64,000 bases of DNA from Methanohalobium evestigatum Z-7303 (GTDB lineage: Archaea > Halobacteriota > Methanosarcinia > Methanosarcinales > Methanosarcinaceae): assembly GCF_000196655.1 (NCBI RefSeq), contig NC_014253.1, forward strand, positions 1,939,423 through 2,003,422. Reading direction: 5' to 3'. The notes below the pieces were generated by a model. The model was not told the origin of the DNA and made no database searches. It saw only the letters and a list, made by a program, of their open reading frames with translations. A program made the translations under genes and the position numbers. Positions 7,042 through 16,313 of the stretch are shown here, in pieces. Numbering within the stretch: the stretch's first letter is position 1; the number at the start of each line of letters is the position of its first letter.

Positions 7042-9936
7042 ATGCTTCAGGATTATAAACCACATGAAATAGAAACAAAATGGCAGAAACGCTGGGATGA
7101 AGAAAAAATATTTGAAGCCGATCCTGACAACAGAGAAAAGTTTTTAATCACTGTCCCCTATCCCTATTTAAACGGTAACCTTCACGCCGGTCATACAAGA
7201 ACATTTACCATAGGTGATGCAGTAGCAAGACACAAACGGATGAAAGGTTACAATGTACTGTATCCTATGGGGTTCCACGTCACAGGAACACCTCTTGTTG
7301 GACTTTCCGAACTTATTAAAAAGCAAGAATCCAAAACCATGGAAGTATATTCCAAATACCATGGTATCCCCCGCAACATTCTGGAGAATCTGGACACCCC
7401 AGACAAAATTGTAGATTATTTTACAGTTGAAGCTGAAAAATCGATGAAATCCATCGGGTATTCCATTGACTGGAGACGTAAATTTACAACTACAGAAGAA
7501 GCCTATAAACAATTTATTGAATGGCAGTTCAACCTCCTGTACAAAAAAGGTTACATTGTAAAGGGCTCACATCCTGTTAAATGGTGTCCCAGCGACGATA
7601 ATCCTGTTGAAGATCACGACATCCTTCATGGTGAAGAAGCAAACATTGTGGATTACACCCTTATTAAATTCAAATACGATGATGTTACAATACCATGTGC
7701 CACCCTTAGACCTGAAACTGTTTTTGGAGTTACAAACCTCTGGGTCAATCCAGAAATTGAATATGTAAAGGTGAAAGTCAAAAAGGATGGAGAAGACAAA
7801 TCTGAATATTGGATTGTGAGCAAAAGGACTTATACAAAACTTCAATACACAGATAAAAATGTTGAATACATAGAAGATGTCCCTGCCAGTTCCCTAATTG
7901 GTATTAAGGTAGAAAATCCAGTTACAGGAGATGACGTCATCAGTCTGCCTGCTTCTTTTGTTACCGATGAATACGGTAGCGGAATTGTCATGAGTGTGCC
8001 TGCTCACGCACCCTATGATTATCTGGCACTCAAGGATATGTATGATAAAGATTTGAGTGGATATGGCATCAATAAAAATCCAAGAGATATTCAATTTATA
8101 TCATTAATAGATGTCCCAGAATATGGAGAATTCCCTGCTGTAGAAGCTGTTGAAGAGTATGGTGTTGTAGACCAGAACGATTCACGTGCAGAGGATGCTA
8201 CCAAAGCCGTTTATCGTAAAGAGTTCCACAACGGTGTCCTGAAAGAAAACACCGGTAAATACGCAAATATAGAGGTATCAAAAATAAAAGATATACTCAC
8301 CCAAGACCTTATTGAACAGACCATAGGAGAGATTTTCTATGAATTCAGTGAGCCTGTGGTCTGTCGTTGCGGAACTCCCTGTGTAGTAAAAATGGTTCGA
8401 GGTCAATGGTTTTTGAATTATTCTGACCCTGAATGGAAGAAGAATGTTTACCGATGTATTGACCAGATGGATATCATACCGCCTGAATACAGAAATGAGT
8501 TTAAAAATAAAGTGGACTGGATCAAGGACAAAGCATGTGCCAGGAAAAAAGGACTTGGAACCCGTTTACCTTTTGACAGACAGTGGCTTATCGAATCCTT
8601 GGCTGACTCTACCATATACATGGCATATTATATAGTCAGAAAATTTGTGCAGGAAAATTTTACACCTGAACAAATGGTTCCTGAAATGTTTGATTTTGTA
8701 CTGCTTGGCAAAGGAAATTTGGAAGATGTTGCAGAAAAAAGCGGTATTGATAAGGATATATTGGAACAAATGCGGTATGAATTTGAATACTGGTATCCTG
8801 TCGATTTGAGGTCATCAGGTAAAGACCTTGTTCCTAATCATCTGCTCTTTTTCCTTTTCCACCATGTAGCTATATTTGATGAGGACAAATGGCCTCAGGC
8901 AATCGCTGTTAACGGATTTGTTTCCCTTGAAGGGGAAAAAATGAGCAAGTCGAAAGGTCCATTATTGACACTCAATGATGCTGTGGATAACTATGGAGCG
9001 GACATATCAAGGGTCTATATACTATCAAATGCTGAGCAAACACAGGATGCTGACTGGAGATCCAGCGGTATTGAAGCTACAAGGAAACAGATAGAAAGAT
9101 TCCACAACTTTGCAAGAGAGATATTGAATTCTGGCGTATCCCAGAACAAAGAAAGTGAACTGCATCAAATAGACAGATGGATACTTAGCAGACTCCAGCA
9201 TTATATAATGGATACAAATGATGCACTGGATGCAATAAAAACACGTAACGCTTTACAGAATTCATTTTTCTTCCTGTCCAATGATATAAAATGGTATCAG
9301 AGAAGAGGTGGAGAAAAACTGCTTTATGATATACTTGATACGTGGGTACGCTTGATGTCTCCGTTTGCCCCACATATATGTGAGGAAATCTGGGAATCAA
9401 TGGGTAATAAAGAACCCGAATTTGTATCCCTTGCTCCATACCCAGAACATGACCCAGAACTTATCGATAACACTGCAGAACTGGGTGAAGAATTAATCAG
9501 TAACACATTATCTGATATTGAAGAGATAATAAAGGTTACAAAAATCAACCCCAAAAAAATTGTTATCTACACATCACCTAAATGGAAAAATGAATCCTAT
9601 AAAATGGCTCTTAAAATGCACAATGAAGGCAACCTTAACATCGGGAATTTGATGAAGGATTTGATGAAGGATCCTGTAATAAAATCCTACGGTAAAGAAG
9701 TACAAAAATTTGTGCAAAAAATCGCTCCAAATATTACCAGTATGGACAGGAAAAAATTCGACAAAATCTATAATTCAGATTTGGATGAAGAATCTGTATT
9801 AAAAGAAAATCTGAGATTTTTTGAAAAAGAAACCGGATGTACAGTAGAAATTGATAACGCTGATAATCCCCAATATGACCCAGATAATAAATCCAGATAT
9901 GCAGCTCCTTTAAAACCTGCTATATATATAGAATAA
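7042..9936 (+). CDS. leuS: Leucyl-tRNA synthetase
   Basis: Class I aminoacyl-tRNA synthetase charging tRNA-Leu. The HIGH-type motif is HAGH (about residues 48-51) and KMSKS is at 633-637. A long CP1 editing domain lies between them and an archaeal-type C-terminal extension follows. At 964 aa it has the size of archaeal/eukaryotic LeuRS. An earlier ATG at 7030 overlaps the ribosome binding site (AAAGGATGG), so ATG 7042 is preferred. The stop is followed by a hairpin and T-run at about 9942-9975. Confidence 0.96.
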   Translation: MLQDYKPHEIETKWQKRWDEEKIFEADPDNREKFLITVPYPYLNGNLHAGHTRTFTIGDAVARHKRMKGYNVLYPMGFHVTGTPLVGLSELIKKQESKTMEVYSKYHGIPRNILENLDTPDKIVDYFTVEAEKSMKSIGYSIDWRRKFTTTEEAYKQFIEWQFNLLYKKGYIVKGSHPVKWCPSDDNPVEDHDILHGEEANIVDYTLIKFKYDDVTIPCATLRPETVFGVTNLWVNPEIEYVKVKVKKDGEDKSEYWIVSKRTYTKLQYTDKNVEYIEDVPASSLIGIKVENPVTGDDVISLPASFVTDEYGSGIVMSVPAHAPYDYLALKDMYDKDLSGYGINKNPRDIQFISLIDVPEYGEFPAVEAVEEYGVVDQNDSRAEDATKAVYRKEFHNGVLKENTGKYANIEVSKIKDILTQDLIEQTIGEIFYEFSEPVVCRCGTPCVVKMVRGQWFLNYSDPEWKKNVYRCIDQMDIIPPEYRNEFKNKVDWIKDKACARKKGLGTRLPFDRQWLIESLADSTIYMAYYIVRKFVQENFTPEQMVPEMFDFVLLGKGNLEDVAEKSGIDKDILEQMRYEFEYWYPVDLRSSGKDLVPNHLLFFLFHHVAIFDEDKWPQAIAVNGFVSLEGEKMSKSKGPLLTLNDAVDNYGADISRVYILSNAEQTQDADWRSSGIEATRKQIERFHNFAREILNSGVSQNKESELHQIDRWILSRLQHYIMDTNDALDAIKTRNALQNSFFFLSNDIKWYQRRGGEKLLYDILDTWVRLMSPFAPHICEEIWESMGNKEPEFVSLAPYPEHDPELIDNTAELGEELISNTLSDIEEIIKVTKINPKKIVIYTSPKWKNESYKMALKMHNEGNLNIGNLMKDLMKDPVIKSYGKEVQKFVQKIAPNITSMDRKKFDKIYNSDLDEESVLKENLRFFEKETGCTVEIDNADNPQYDPDNKSRYAAPLKPAIYIE

Positions 9937-9941
9937 ATAGA

Positions 9942-9975
9942 GGGACGACCATTAATTGTCCCCTAATACTTTTTT
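9942..9975 (+). terminator. Probable terminator after leuS
   Basis: GGGAC (9942-9946) pairs with GTCCC (9958-9962), with an 11-nt loop, and is followed by a run of six T (about 9970-9975). It lies directly after leuS and before the separate kinase gene. The stem is short, so confidence is moderate. Confidence 0.45.
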
Positions 9976-10062
9976 GACCTGACCAAAAGAATAAATTTAA
10001 AAGTAAAGGATGGTAAATATCCAGTTACCAAATCTGTTGTTTTATTTAAAGGAGCAAAATGA

Positions 10063-11847
10063 ATGAAACTTCGGGATATAAGATTAAACCGTAAGTTTAT
10101 AGCGTTTGCATTAATCTTATCTATTCTACCAGTATCACTGCTGGGTCTTTATGCCTATGACCAGACCCAGAATTACATTGACAGCGAATTAAAGGAAAAA
10201 CTACAAGACCAAGTCAAACTGGAAAAGGATTATATTAATGCCACATTCTCCACTGCAAGAGAAAAAGTTAGCAATAATCTGAATACATCAAGTGATGAAC
10301 TGTATTCCAGAGGTATTCCTGATATTGTTGATAACAAAATGGTCATTAACGGATATGTTGTCAATAACAATTCAGATATTGTTGCCGACATAACAAACCA
10401 AACAGGTGGAAGAGTTGCAATATTTAAGGTTAAAAACAACAGAGCAGTAGAAATATCTGAAAGCATTGAACAAAATGACAATATAAATTATACAGAAACT
10501 GAAAACTTTGCTTCTGATAAAGTATACAGGGAAGTAGTAATAAAAAACAATACCTATATTGACCGTTCAAAAATACAGGGTCAATGGTATCTCAACGCCT
10601 ATCGACCTATAAAAGATTCTTCTGATAAAACCATCGGAATACTCTGTGCAGGTATACCAGAAAAGCCTTTTATCAATAAAATAAAATCCCAAATGAAAAA
10701 CATTGTCATCGGAGAAACCGGTTATTTTTATGTAATTAATTCTGATGGGAAAGTGATAATTCACCCAAATCTTGAGGGAGAAAATGTTCTCAATTACGAT
10801 TTTGCAAAAGAAATGATAGCAAAAAAGGAAGGTAACATCAAGTATATATGGAAAGGTCGGGACAAACTGGTTGGCTATACCTATTATGAACAGAGAGATT
10901 GGGTAATTGCATCAGGTGCTTTTGTTGAGGAATTTTATGCACCACTGCATTCTATACGGGACAGCCTTACCATTGTCGTGGTTGCTTTTGCATTAATGGG
11001 TTCGGTCTTTGGTATATGGTTCTCAAGGACTATTACAAAACCTGTGGATGAAATGCTTGAAGCAGCCAATAAAGTTTCAGAAGGTGATTTTGATGTAGAT
11101 ATTAAAGATACATCAAAAGACGAAATCGGCCAACTGTCAAAAGCATTGAATTCAATGATAGCAAACCTCAGGGATTCGAATAATCTGAAAGATCTTTTTA
11201 CAGATATATTACGACACGACCTTTTAAATCCTGTAACCGTTATTAAAGGATATTCTGATGTACTGCTTAAAATGGAAGATGATGAGAAGAAAATAAAGAC
11301 TCTTGAAACTATAAAACGTAATACAAACAAACTCATCAATATGATAGAAAATGCATCCAAACTTACAAAATTGAATACAGTAGAAGAACTTGATTTTAAA
11401 CAGCTGGATATCAAATCCATATTCGAGGAAGTGATTAATAATTACCAGCCTACATTAGACGAAAAACAGATGGATGTGGATTTTAGAGCAGAAGGAGAAT
11501 ATCCTGCCAGAGCAGATTCCTTTATTGAGGATGTATTTTCCAATCTGTTATCGAATGCTATAAAATACAGCCCTGAAAAGAGTAAAATAATAATCGAAAT
11601 TCATGATGCAGGAAAATTCTGGGAAGTAACTGTTACAGACTTTGGAGAAGGCATTGCAGACAAAAACAAACAACTGATATTTGAAAGGTTCAAACGTGCT
11701 GAAAAAGGTGGAGTGAAAGGGTCAGGACTTGGACTTGCCATTGTAAAAAGGATTATAGAACTCCATGGTGGAGAATTAGGTGTAAGAGACAATCCACAGG
11801 GGAAAGGTAGTGTTTTCTGGGTCACGGTTGAAAAATATCAGGAATAA
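10063..11847 (+). CDS. Membrane sensor histidine kinase (Cache-HAMP-HisKA-HATPase)
   Basis: 594-aa sensor kinase. An N-terminal membrane helix (about residues 12-30) is followed by a large extracytoplasmic Cache-like sensor domain (to ~300) and a second helix (~303-325). HAMP comes next, then HisKA with phospho-acceptor H385 (LRHDLLNP). The ATPase domain has N box (LLSNAIKY), G1 (DFGEGI) and G2 (GLGLAIVK). All key residues are present. No response regulator is adjacent, so the partner and ligand are unknown. It converges tail-to-tail with the nitrilase-type gene, with 1 bp between the stops. Confidence 0.9.
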   Translation: MKLRDIRLNRKFIAFALILSILPVSLLGLYAYDQTQNYIDSELKEKLQDQVKLEKDYINATFSTAREKVSNNLNTSSDELYSRGIPDIVDNKMVINGYVVNNNSDIVADITNQTGGRVAIFKVKNNRAVEISESIEQNDNINYTETENFASDKVYREVVIKNNTYIDRSKIQGQWYLNAYRPIKDSSDKTIGILCAGIPEKPFINKIKSQMKNIVIGETGYFYVINSDGKVIIHPNLEGENVLNYDFAKEMIAKKEGNIKYIWKGRDKLVGYTYYEQRDWVIASGAFVEEFYAPLHSIRDSLTIVVVAFALMGSVFGIWFSRTITKPVDEMLEAANKVSEGDFDVDIKDTSKDEIGQLSKALNSMIANLRDSNNLKDLFTDILRHDLLNPVTVIKGYSDVLLKMEDDEKKIKTLETIKRNTNKLINMIENASKLTKLNTVEELDFKQLDIKSIFEEVINNYQPTLDEKQMDVDFRAEGEYPARADSFIEDVFSNLLSNAIKYSPEKSKIIIEIHDAGKFWEVTVTDFGEGIADKNKQLIFERFKRAEKGGVKGSGLGLAIVKRIIELHGGELGVRDNPQGKGSVFWVTVEKYQE

Positions 11848-11848
11848 A

Positions 11849-12625
11849 TCACCAGTAAAGGTTAGTACGTCTGTCACTTAAAACATTCATTTTTTCACGG
11901 ATTTTACTGGTTTCATCAAGGTCAATATTGTAGAAGATTATACCTTCACTATTTCCTGCATCTGCTTTAACATTGCCCCATGCATCAATTATCATAGAAC
12001 CACCTGAATAGGTAGAACATAGGTCGCTTCCGGTGCGGTTGCACGCAATATGTGGTATCTGATTTTCGATTGAACGTGCTTTAACAAGCGTATACCAGTG
12101 ATTTATTCTGGGATCTGGGAATTCTGCTATAGTTACAATAACATCTGAACCCGATAATGTTAATTTCCTTGCGATTTCAGGGAAACGGAGTTCATAACAT
12201 ATTACAAGCCCGACTGTCAAATTTTGAAGCTTGACAGGAGCGATTGAATCACCTTTAGAAAAATAAGATTTCTCACGTCCGAAAGGGTGGGTTTTCCTAT
12301 AGAATCCAGCAAATTCACCTGATTCAATACAGAATCCAAGATTATAATAGGAATGTTCCTTTTTTTCAATGATCGAACCAATAATTGTACAATCATACGT
12401 TTTTGATACAACTGCAAGTTTTTCCAGTGTTGGATAGGGATAGGTTTCTGCTGACGATTTCATATTTTCATAACAAAACCCTGTTGAAAATACTTCAGGC
12501 AAAACGATAATCTGCGCACCATCCATTGCAGCCTTTTCAGACATTGATACCGCTTTATCAATATTGTACTGTTTATTACAATGAGATATATCCATCTGGA
12601 TACATGCAACATTTAAACCTGTCAT
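11849..12625 (-). CDS. Carbon-nitrogen hydrolase, nitrilase superfamily
   Basis: 258-aa amidase-type hydrolase with the complete Glu-Lys-Cys triad: E44 (VLPEVFSTGF), K111 (YRKTHPFG) and C143 (VICYELRFPE). The fold and length fit omega-amidase / N-carbamoylputrescine-amidase-like members, but substrate cannot be read from sequence. Pyruvoyl arginine decarboxylase, which makes agmatine, is encoded about 800 bp away on the other strand. A polyamine-pathway role is therefore possible but unproven. Confidence 0.85.
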   Translation of the reverse strand: MTGLNVACIQMDISHCNKQYNIDKAVSMSEKAAMDGAQIIVLPEVFSTGFCYENMKSSAETYPYPTLEKLAVVSKTYDCTIIGSIIEKKEHSYYNLGFCIESGEFAGFYRKTHPFGREKSYFSKGDSIAPVKLQNLTVGLVICYELRFPEIARKLTLSGSDVIVTIAEFPDPRINHWYTLVKARSIENQIPHIACNRTGSDLCSTYSGGSMIIDAWGNVKADAGNSEGIIFYNIDLDETSKIREKMNVLSDRRTNLYW

Positions 12626-12657
12626 TGATATTGACCCCTATGTTAAAATGGATTACA

Positions 12658-13266
12658 TTAAAAAGATAACTTGGTTTGCTTTGTTTTTGGAACAAGACCC
12701 TTGACATCCACAAATTCTTTCATGAGTTCAATAAGTATTTCATTTGACATTTGGATGATGTATTCATCATCACTTTTTATTTCATATGCCCTGTCTCCTG
12801 ATGGTATGTTAATTCTTGTAATGTCAGACCGATATTTTTTGAGGTTTGTATCTGTTGATTCCTGAACAATGTTGGCAAAATCATCCATTTGGTTTTGTAT
12901 CTGTTTTTCACTAAAACCAATTAACTTAAGTTCCTGCCTGAAAACCGGTCTTTCAAACAAATTGAATGCGATATATATTCCAACCGGAACACGATAATCA
13001 GAATCCAGTTGTTTTAGATGGTCACAAAGCAATGAATAAACGTCTTCAGAAGTCTCATCTGAATCATCCATCAACCTGTAAATTTTAGATGGAGGAACTT
13101 CAATTTCTACAAGTTTATCCATATCCTTGAGTGCACGTAAATATCCGGTCAGAAATAAACGGTGTTCATCATATCCTTCATTCTTTAATTCCCGGGTTAT
13201 GCCGCTGATTGATAACTGTCTGCCATCCAGAATTTCACTAATTTTTTTATAGAGGTCTTTGGGCAT
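12658..13266 (-). CDS. Uncharacterised winged-helix-like protein with a PIP-box-like C-terminus
   Basis: 202-aa acidic protein, about 32 bp upstream of the hydrolase gene on the same strand. The first ~70 residues look like a winged helix (ILDGRQLSISGITRELKNEG, then LRALKDMDKLVEI and SKIYRLM). The middle is helical. The C-terminus ends KTKQTKLSF, close to the PCNA-interacting QxxLxxF pattern but one residue short. I do not recognise a named family. A DNA-linked role is suggested only by the winged helix and tail. Confidence 0.7.
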   Translation of the reverse strand: MPKDLYKKISEILDGRQLSISGITRELKNEGYDEHRLFLTGYLRALKDMDKLVEIEVPPSKIYRLMDDSDETSEDVYSLLCDHLKQLDSDYRVPVGIYIAFNLFERPVFRQELKLIGFSEKQIQNQMDDFANIVQESTDTNLKKYRSDITRINIPSGDRAYEIKSDDEYIIQMSNEILIELMKEFVDVKGLVPKTKQTKLSF

Positions 13267-13426
13267 ATTATCTCTGCTAACTTAGATAATATATCAGCAT
13301 AAAATTATCGGTTTTGTTTTTAAGGTATATAAAGAACAAATATTTATTAATAAAAGGGGCAATTTTTAAAAACTATTAACAACATCAGTATTCCCTCTAT
13401 AAATTAAGAACATCTTGTAAACAAAT

Positions 13427-13918
13427 ATGAACCTAGTACCAAAAAAAATGTTTTTTACCAGTGGTATCGGCAGACATTCAGAACATCTGGAGTCTTTCGA
13501 AGCAGCCCTTCGTAATGCAGGTATTGAAAAATTTAATCTGGTTACAGTAAGCTCTATTCTGCCTCCAAATTGTAAAATCGTATCAAAAGAAGAGGGATTG
13601 TCAGAACTGTATCCAGGTGAAATTGTATTCTGTGTCCTCTCAAGAATTTCATCGGATGGACCCGAAGACCAGATAACTGCCTCAATAGGGTGTGCAGTTC
13701 CCAGCGACCAGAATACAATCGGGTATATCTCTGAATACCACGGAGCAGGACAGACAAAAACTTCAGCAGGTAATTACGCGGAAAAACTTGCCAGAGAGAT
13801 GTATCAATCATGGACTGAAAAAGACCCATTAAAAACCACGCATATTGCAATAACTGCTGAAGCAGATGATAAACTAAAATGGACTACTGCTGTTGCGGCA
13901 GCAATTTTTATAATTTAA
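13427..13918 (+). CDS. pdaD: Pyruvoyl-dependent arginine decarboxylase
   Basis: Makes agmatine from arginine, the first step of archaeal polyamine synthesis. This 163-aa proenzyme is expected to self-cleave between S42 and S43 (TVSSILPP), turning S43 into the pyruvoyl group. The family motif GEIVFCVLSR follows. Length is normal. The gene stands alone: TATA-like TATATAAAG near 13325 upstream, and a strong hairpin terminator downstream. Confidence 0.93.
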   Translation: MNLVPKKMFFTSGIGRHSEHLESFEAALRNAGIEKFNLVTVSSILPPNCKIVSKEEGLSELYPGEIVFCVLSRISSDGPEDQITASIGCAVPSDQNTIGYISEYHGAGQTKTSAGNYAEKLAREMYQSWTEKDPLKTTHIAITAEADDKLKWTTAVAAAIFII

Positions 13919-13954
13919 GAACTGTAAATATCAGTAACATCCGGTAACAAACAA

Positions 13955-13994
13955 GGTGTTGCTGGTTGGTTATAAACCGGCAAACACCATCTTT
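13955..13994 (+). terminator. Hairpin terminator after pdaD
   Basis: GGTGTT (13955-13960) and GCTGGTT (13961-13967) pair with AACCGGC (13975-13981) and AACACC (13983-13988), with one bulged A and one G-T pair. The stem is followed by CTTTT. Confidence 0.6.
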
Positions 13995-14095
13995 TAAAAA
14001 TCAAATAAATTTTAATTCACAACACATTTATTAAGTTTAAATTTTATACATTCTATACAGGTTCATACCAAGTTAGATTGGAGGTCGTAGTAACA

Positions 14096-14605
14096 ATGGG
14101 CAAGAGAACTCGAATTATAAATGATCCATCCGAACTGGTTCCGCTCTTAAAAACATTCGGATCCCAAAAACATAAACAGGTATATGATGCCCTGTCCAAT
14201 ATGTGGATGTCAGAAAAACAACTGGAAGAATATATAGGCGATGACGTGACAAGCAGCATCAACATCCTTAAAAAAGGTGGGCTTATTGAAAGCCAATGGC
14301 AAATGCCTGAACCCGGTAAAAAACCTGAAAAGGAATACCATTCTGCTTATTCCAAAGTACAGTCCAATTTCCAATGCTCATTAGATGATTTAAGTGATAT
14401 TATAACTCTGGCATTACAACCCTATGAAGAGATTAAAGATACTTTAGAAGAACTGGAAGAAATGGTCAAACAGGGTAACAATTCACTGAACAATTTGGCA
14501 CGGTCTCTTAATAAAAGTCCTTTATATTTGCGTTCCCTTGCCAGAAGGTCGGATAAATTATCGGTCATGGGTCAAAGACTCAGAGTTAAAGAGGATACCA
14601 AATGA
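14096..14605 (+). CDS. ArsR-like winged-helix transcriptional regulator
   Basis: About 169 aa. The N-terminal two thirds are a winged-helix domain: residues 10-75 contain PSELVPLLKTFGSQKHKQV, EKQLEEYIG and INILKKGGLIE. An extended wing (PGKKPEKEYHSAYSKVQ) and an alpha-helical C-terminus with coiled-coil character (IKDTLEELEEMVKQG) follow. ATG 14096 is preferred over TTG 14078 because GGAGGT lies at 14080-14085. The stop overlaps the next gene (ATGA), so the two regulators are translationally coupled. Target unknown. Confidence 0.75.
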   Translation: MGKRTRIINDPSELVPLLKTFGSQKHKQVYDALSNMWMSEKQLEEYIGDDVTSSINILKKGGLIESQWQMPEPGKKPEKEYHSAYSKVQSNFQCSLDDLSDIITLALQPYEEIKDTLEELEEMVKQGNNSLNNLARSLNKSPLYLRSLARRSDKLSVMGQRLRVKEDTK

Positions 14606-15390
14606 TAGACCTCCTGCAGAGTAAAAGCGGGATTACAAAGTTTTTGATTTTGATTGAAGTAGCTGCTCACCAGCCTAATGTTAGACAAAAAGAAATTGCC
14701 AGGAAAATCGGAGTGACCCCACAGGCAGTTTCTGAATACATGAAAGAACTGGTCGAAGATGGTTTCATATATTCTGAAGGCAGGGTTCAATACCGGATTA
14801 CAAAATACGGTGTAGAATGGGTGCTGGAAAATGCAGCAGATATGAAGCGTTATGCTCGTTTTGTAATGAGCGATATTATCAGCCATGTATCAACATGGAC
14901 TGCTATTGCAGAAGAAGACCTTGACAAGGACGAAAAAGTATACCTTGAAATGCGTGATGGATTGCTCTATGTAAGCAACAACAAAGTCACAAACTCAACT
15001 GGTATTACCATCGATGAGGCAAAAAAAGGAGAGGATGTCGGTGTCACCGACCTAAGGGGATTAATCGACCTTGAAGTCGCAAAAATCACTGTATGCAAGA
15101 TACCAAAGGTTGAACGCGGTGGGTCAAAAAGGGTTGATCTTGAACGGTTACAAACACTTTCCAAATCTAAATCATATATTGCCGCTATAGGAACGGAATC
15201 TTTGATAGCACTCAAAAAAATCGGACAGAATCCTGATGTGATGTTTGGTGCTAAAGAATCAATCGTTGAAGCGGCATTCCATGGGTTATCTTCACTGGTG
15301 CTGGTAATTGACGAAGAAATTACTACGATTTTAAGCCGGCTGGAATCAGAAAACATGGAATATGAATTGATAGACCTTACCAGACAATAA
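14602..15390 (+). CDS. Winged-helix regulator with C-terminal ligand-like domain
   Basis: 262 aa. An N-terminal MarR/IclR-like helix-turn-helix (about residues 22-75; RQKEIARKIGVTPQAVSEYM) is joined to a ~180-aa alpha/beta domain. That domain reads like a sensor fold: EDVGVTDLRGLIDLEVAKITVCKIP, then SYIAAIGTESLIALKKIG. It starts inside the stop of the preceding HTH gene. Similar proteins are, to my knowledge, widespread in methanogens and haloarchaea, but the signal is not known. The phosphoesterase gene begins 17 bp downstream. Confidence 0.75.
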   Translation: MIDLLQSKSGITKFLILIEVAAHQPNVRQKEIARKIGVTPQAVSEYMKELVEDGFIYSEGRVQYRITKYGVEWVLENAADMKRYARFVMSDIISHVSTWTAIAEEDLDKDEKVYLEMRDGLLYVSNNKVTNSTGITIDEAKKGEDVGVTDLRGLIDLEVAKITVCKIPKVERGGSKRVDLERLQTLSKSKSYIAAIGTESLIALKKIGQNPDVMFGAKESIVEAAFHGLSSLVLVIDEEITTILSRLESENMEYELIDLTRQ

Positions 15391-15407
15391 AACAAAGAGG
15401 AGTTTTT

Positions 15408-15944
15408 ATGAAAATCTTTGCAATTTCTGATACGCATATGAAACAGGCACAAATTCCACAAAATCTTACCGGTATTATTGATGATTATGATATTATCATC
15501 CATGCCGGTGATTTTACTTCAAAAGGTTGCTATGATGAGTTTGAATCCACCGGAAAACTAAAAGCTGTTTATGGTAATGCTGATGACCCTGAACTTAAAG
15601 AGATTCTTCCTGAAAGAACCAAATTTGAAATCGATGGTGTTAGAGTTGGGATAATCCACCAAGGAGCTTTATCTGTTACTGATACTCTTGCCTACCGATA
15701 TCTTGCTCTGGAAATGGAAGTAGATGTGCTGGTATTTGGACATCTGCACAGACCAATTGTGGAAAAGGAAGACGTTATGCTGGTGTGTCCTGGTTCTCCG
15801 ACAAAACCCAGAATGTCCCCACCTACTGGAGTAGAAATTACAATTGAGAATGGTTCTGTTACTGGGAATATAATTGAACTTGAGGGCGGTTCATGCGATT
15901 CTCTTGAATTAACCCGCAAGTTTATGGAAGAGGACGAATCATAA
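15408..15944 (+). CDS. YfcE/MJ0936-type metallophosphoesterase
   Basis: 178-aa calcineurin-like phosphodiesterase. Motifs are in order: SDTH (residues 7-10), HAGDFTSKG, YGNADDP (GNxD type), IHQG and FGHLHRPI (GHxH type). These bind two metal ions. The YfcE family hydrolyses model phosphodiesters and the physiological substrate is unclear. A strong GAGGAG ribosome site precedes ATG 15408. It is likely co-transcribed with the two upstream HTH genes. Confidence 0.9.
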   Translation: MKIFAISDTHMKQAQIPQNLTGIIDDYDIIIHAGDFTSKGCYDEFESTGKLKAVYGNADDPELKEILPERTKFEIDGVRVGIIHQGALSVTDTLAYRYLALEMEVDVLVFGHLHRPIVEKEDVMLVCPGSPTKPRMSPPTGVEITIENGSVTGNIIELEGGSCDSLELTRKFMEEDES

Positions 15945-15949
15945 ATTAA

Positions 15950-16186
15950 TCAATGGTAACCTTCAGATGTTTCAAGTTTGAATATTACACCCATGTCCTG
16001 AAGGCTGAGATGCACTTTATCCCCAAACTCCAATATTTCATATACGTCTACATTATCTCCCCAATCGTATACATAATCATAGGGTCCCTGTATAGGCTGA
16101 AATCCCAGTGACATGAGCCTATTTTTTATTTCTGACGGTGTAGCTCCACCATCACTGTTATACCATATCATAAGATAGGTTTTCAT
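15950..16186 (-). CDS. Small conserved-looking protein of unknown function
   Basis: 78 aa. Begins MKTYLMIWYNSDG, with a helix (PSEIKNRLMSLGF) followed by beta-like segments (VDVYEILEFGDKVHLSL, MGVIFKLETS), suggesting a compact ferredoxin-like alpha/beta fold. A GGTGAT ribosome site lies upstream of the ATG. It converges with the phosphoesterase gene, with 5 bp between stops. Function unknown. Confidence 0.65.
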   Translation of the reverse strand: MKTYLMIWYNSDGGATPSEIKNRLMSLGFQPIQGPYDYVYDWGDNVDVYEILEFGDKVHLSLQDMGVIFKLETSEGYH

Positions 16187-16267
16187 TTTTTATCACCGAT
16201 AAATAAGTATAACTTTTTTGTTTATCACAGTTTTGGTTATTAAATAATTAAAAAAGTTGAACTGCAC

Positions 16268-16296
16268 CTATCAAGTGTTATTATTACACTGGATAG
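16268..16296 (-). terminator. Terminator after the first RPA operon
   Basis: CTATC-A-AGTGT (16268-16278) pairs with ACACT-G-GATAG (16286-16296) across a 7-nt loop, with one internal A-G mismatch. On the minus strand it is followed within ~20 bases by ACTTTTTT. It sits just after the COG3390 gene. Confidence 0.55.
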
Positions 16297-16313
16297 ATGC
16301 ATATTTATAAAAA

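Noticed and set aside
10935-11420. 161-codon minus-strand frame inside the histidine kinase
   Set aside because: Antisense shadow of the HAMP/HisKA coding sequence; no ribosome site.
14967-15503. 178-codon minus-strand frame opposite the second HTH regulator
   Set aside because: It is antisense to a well-supported gene, rich in Ser/Ile, and spans two genes on the other strand.
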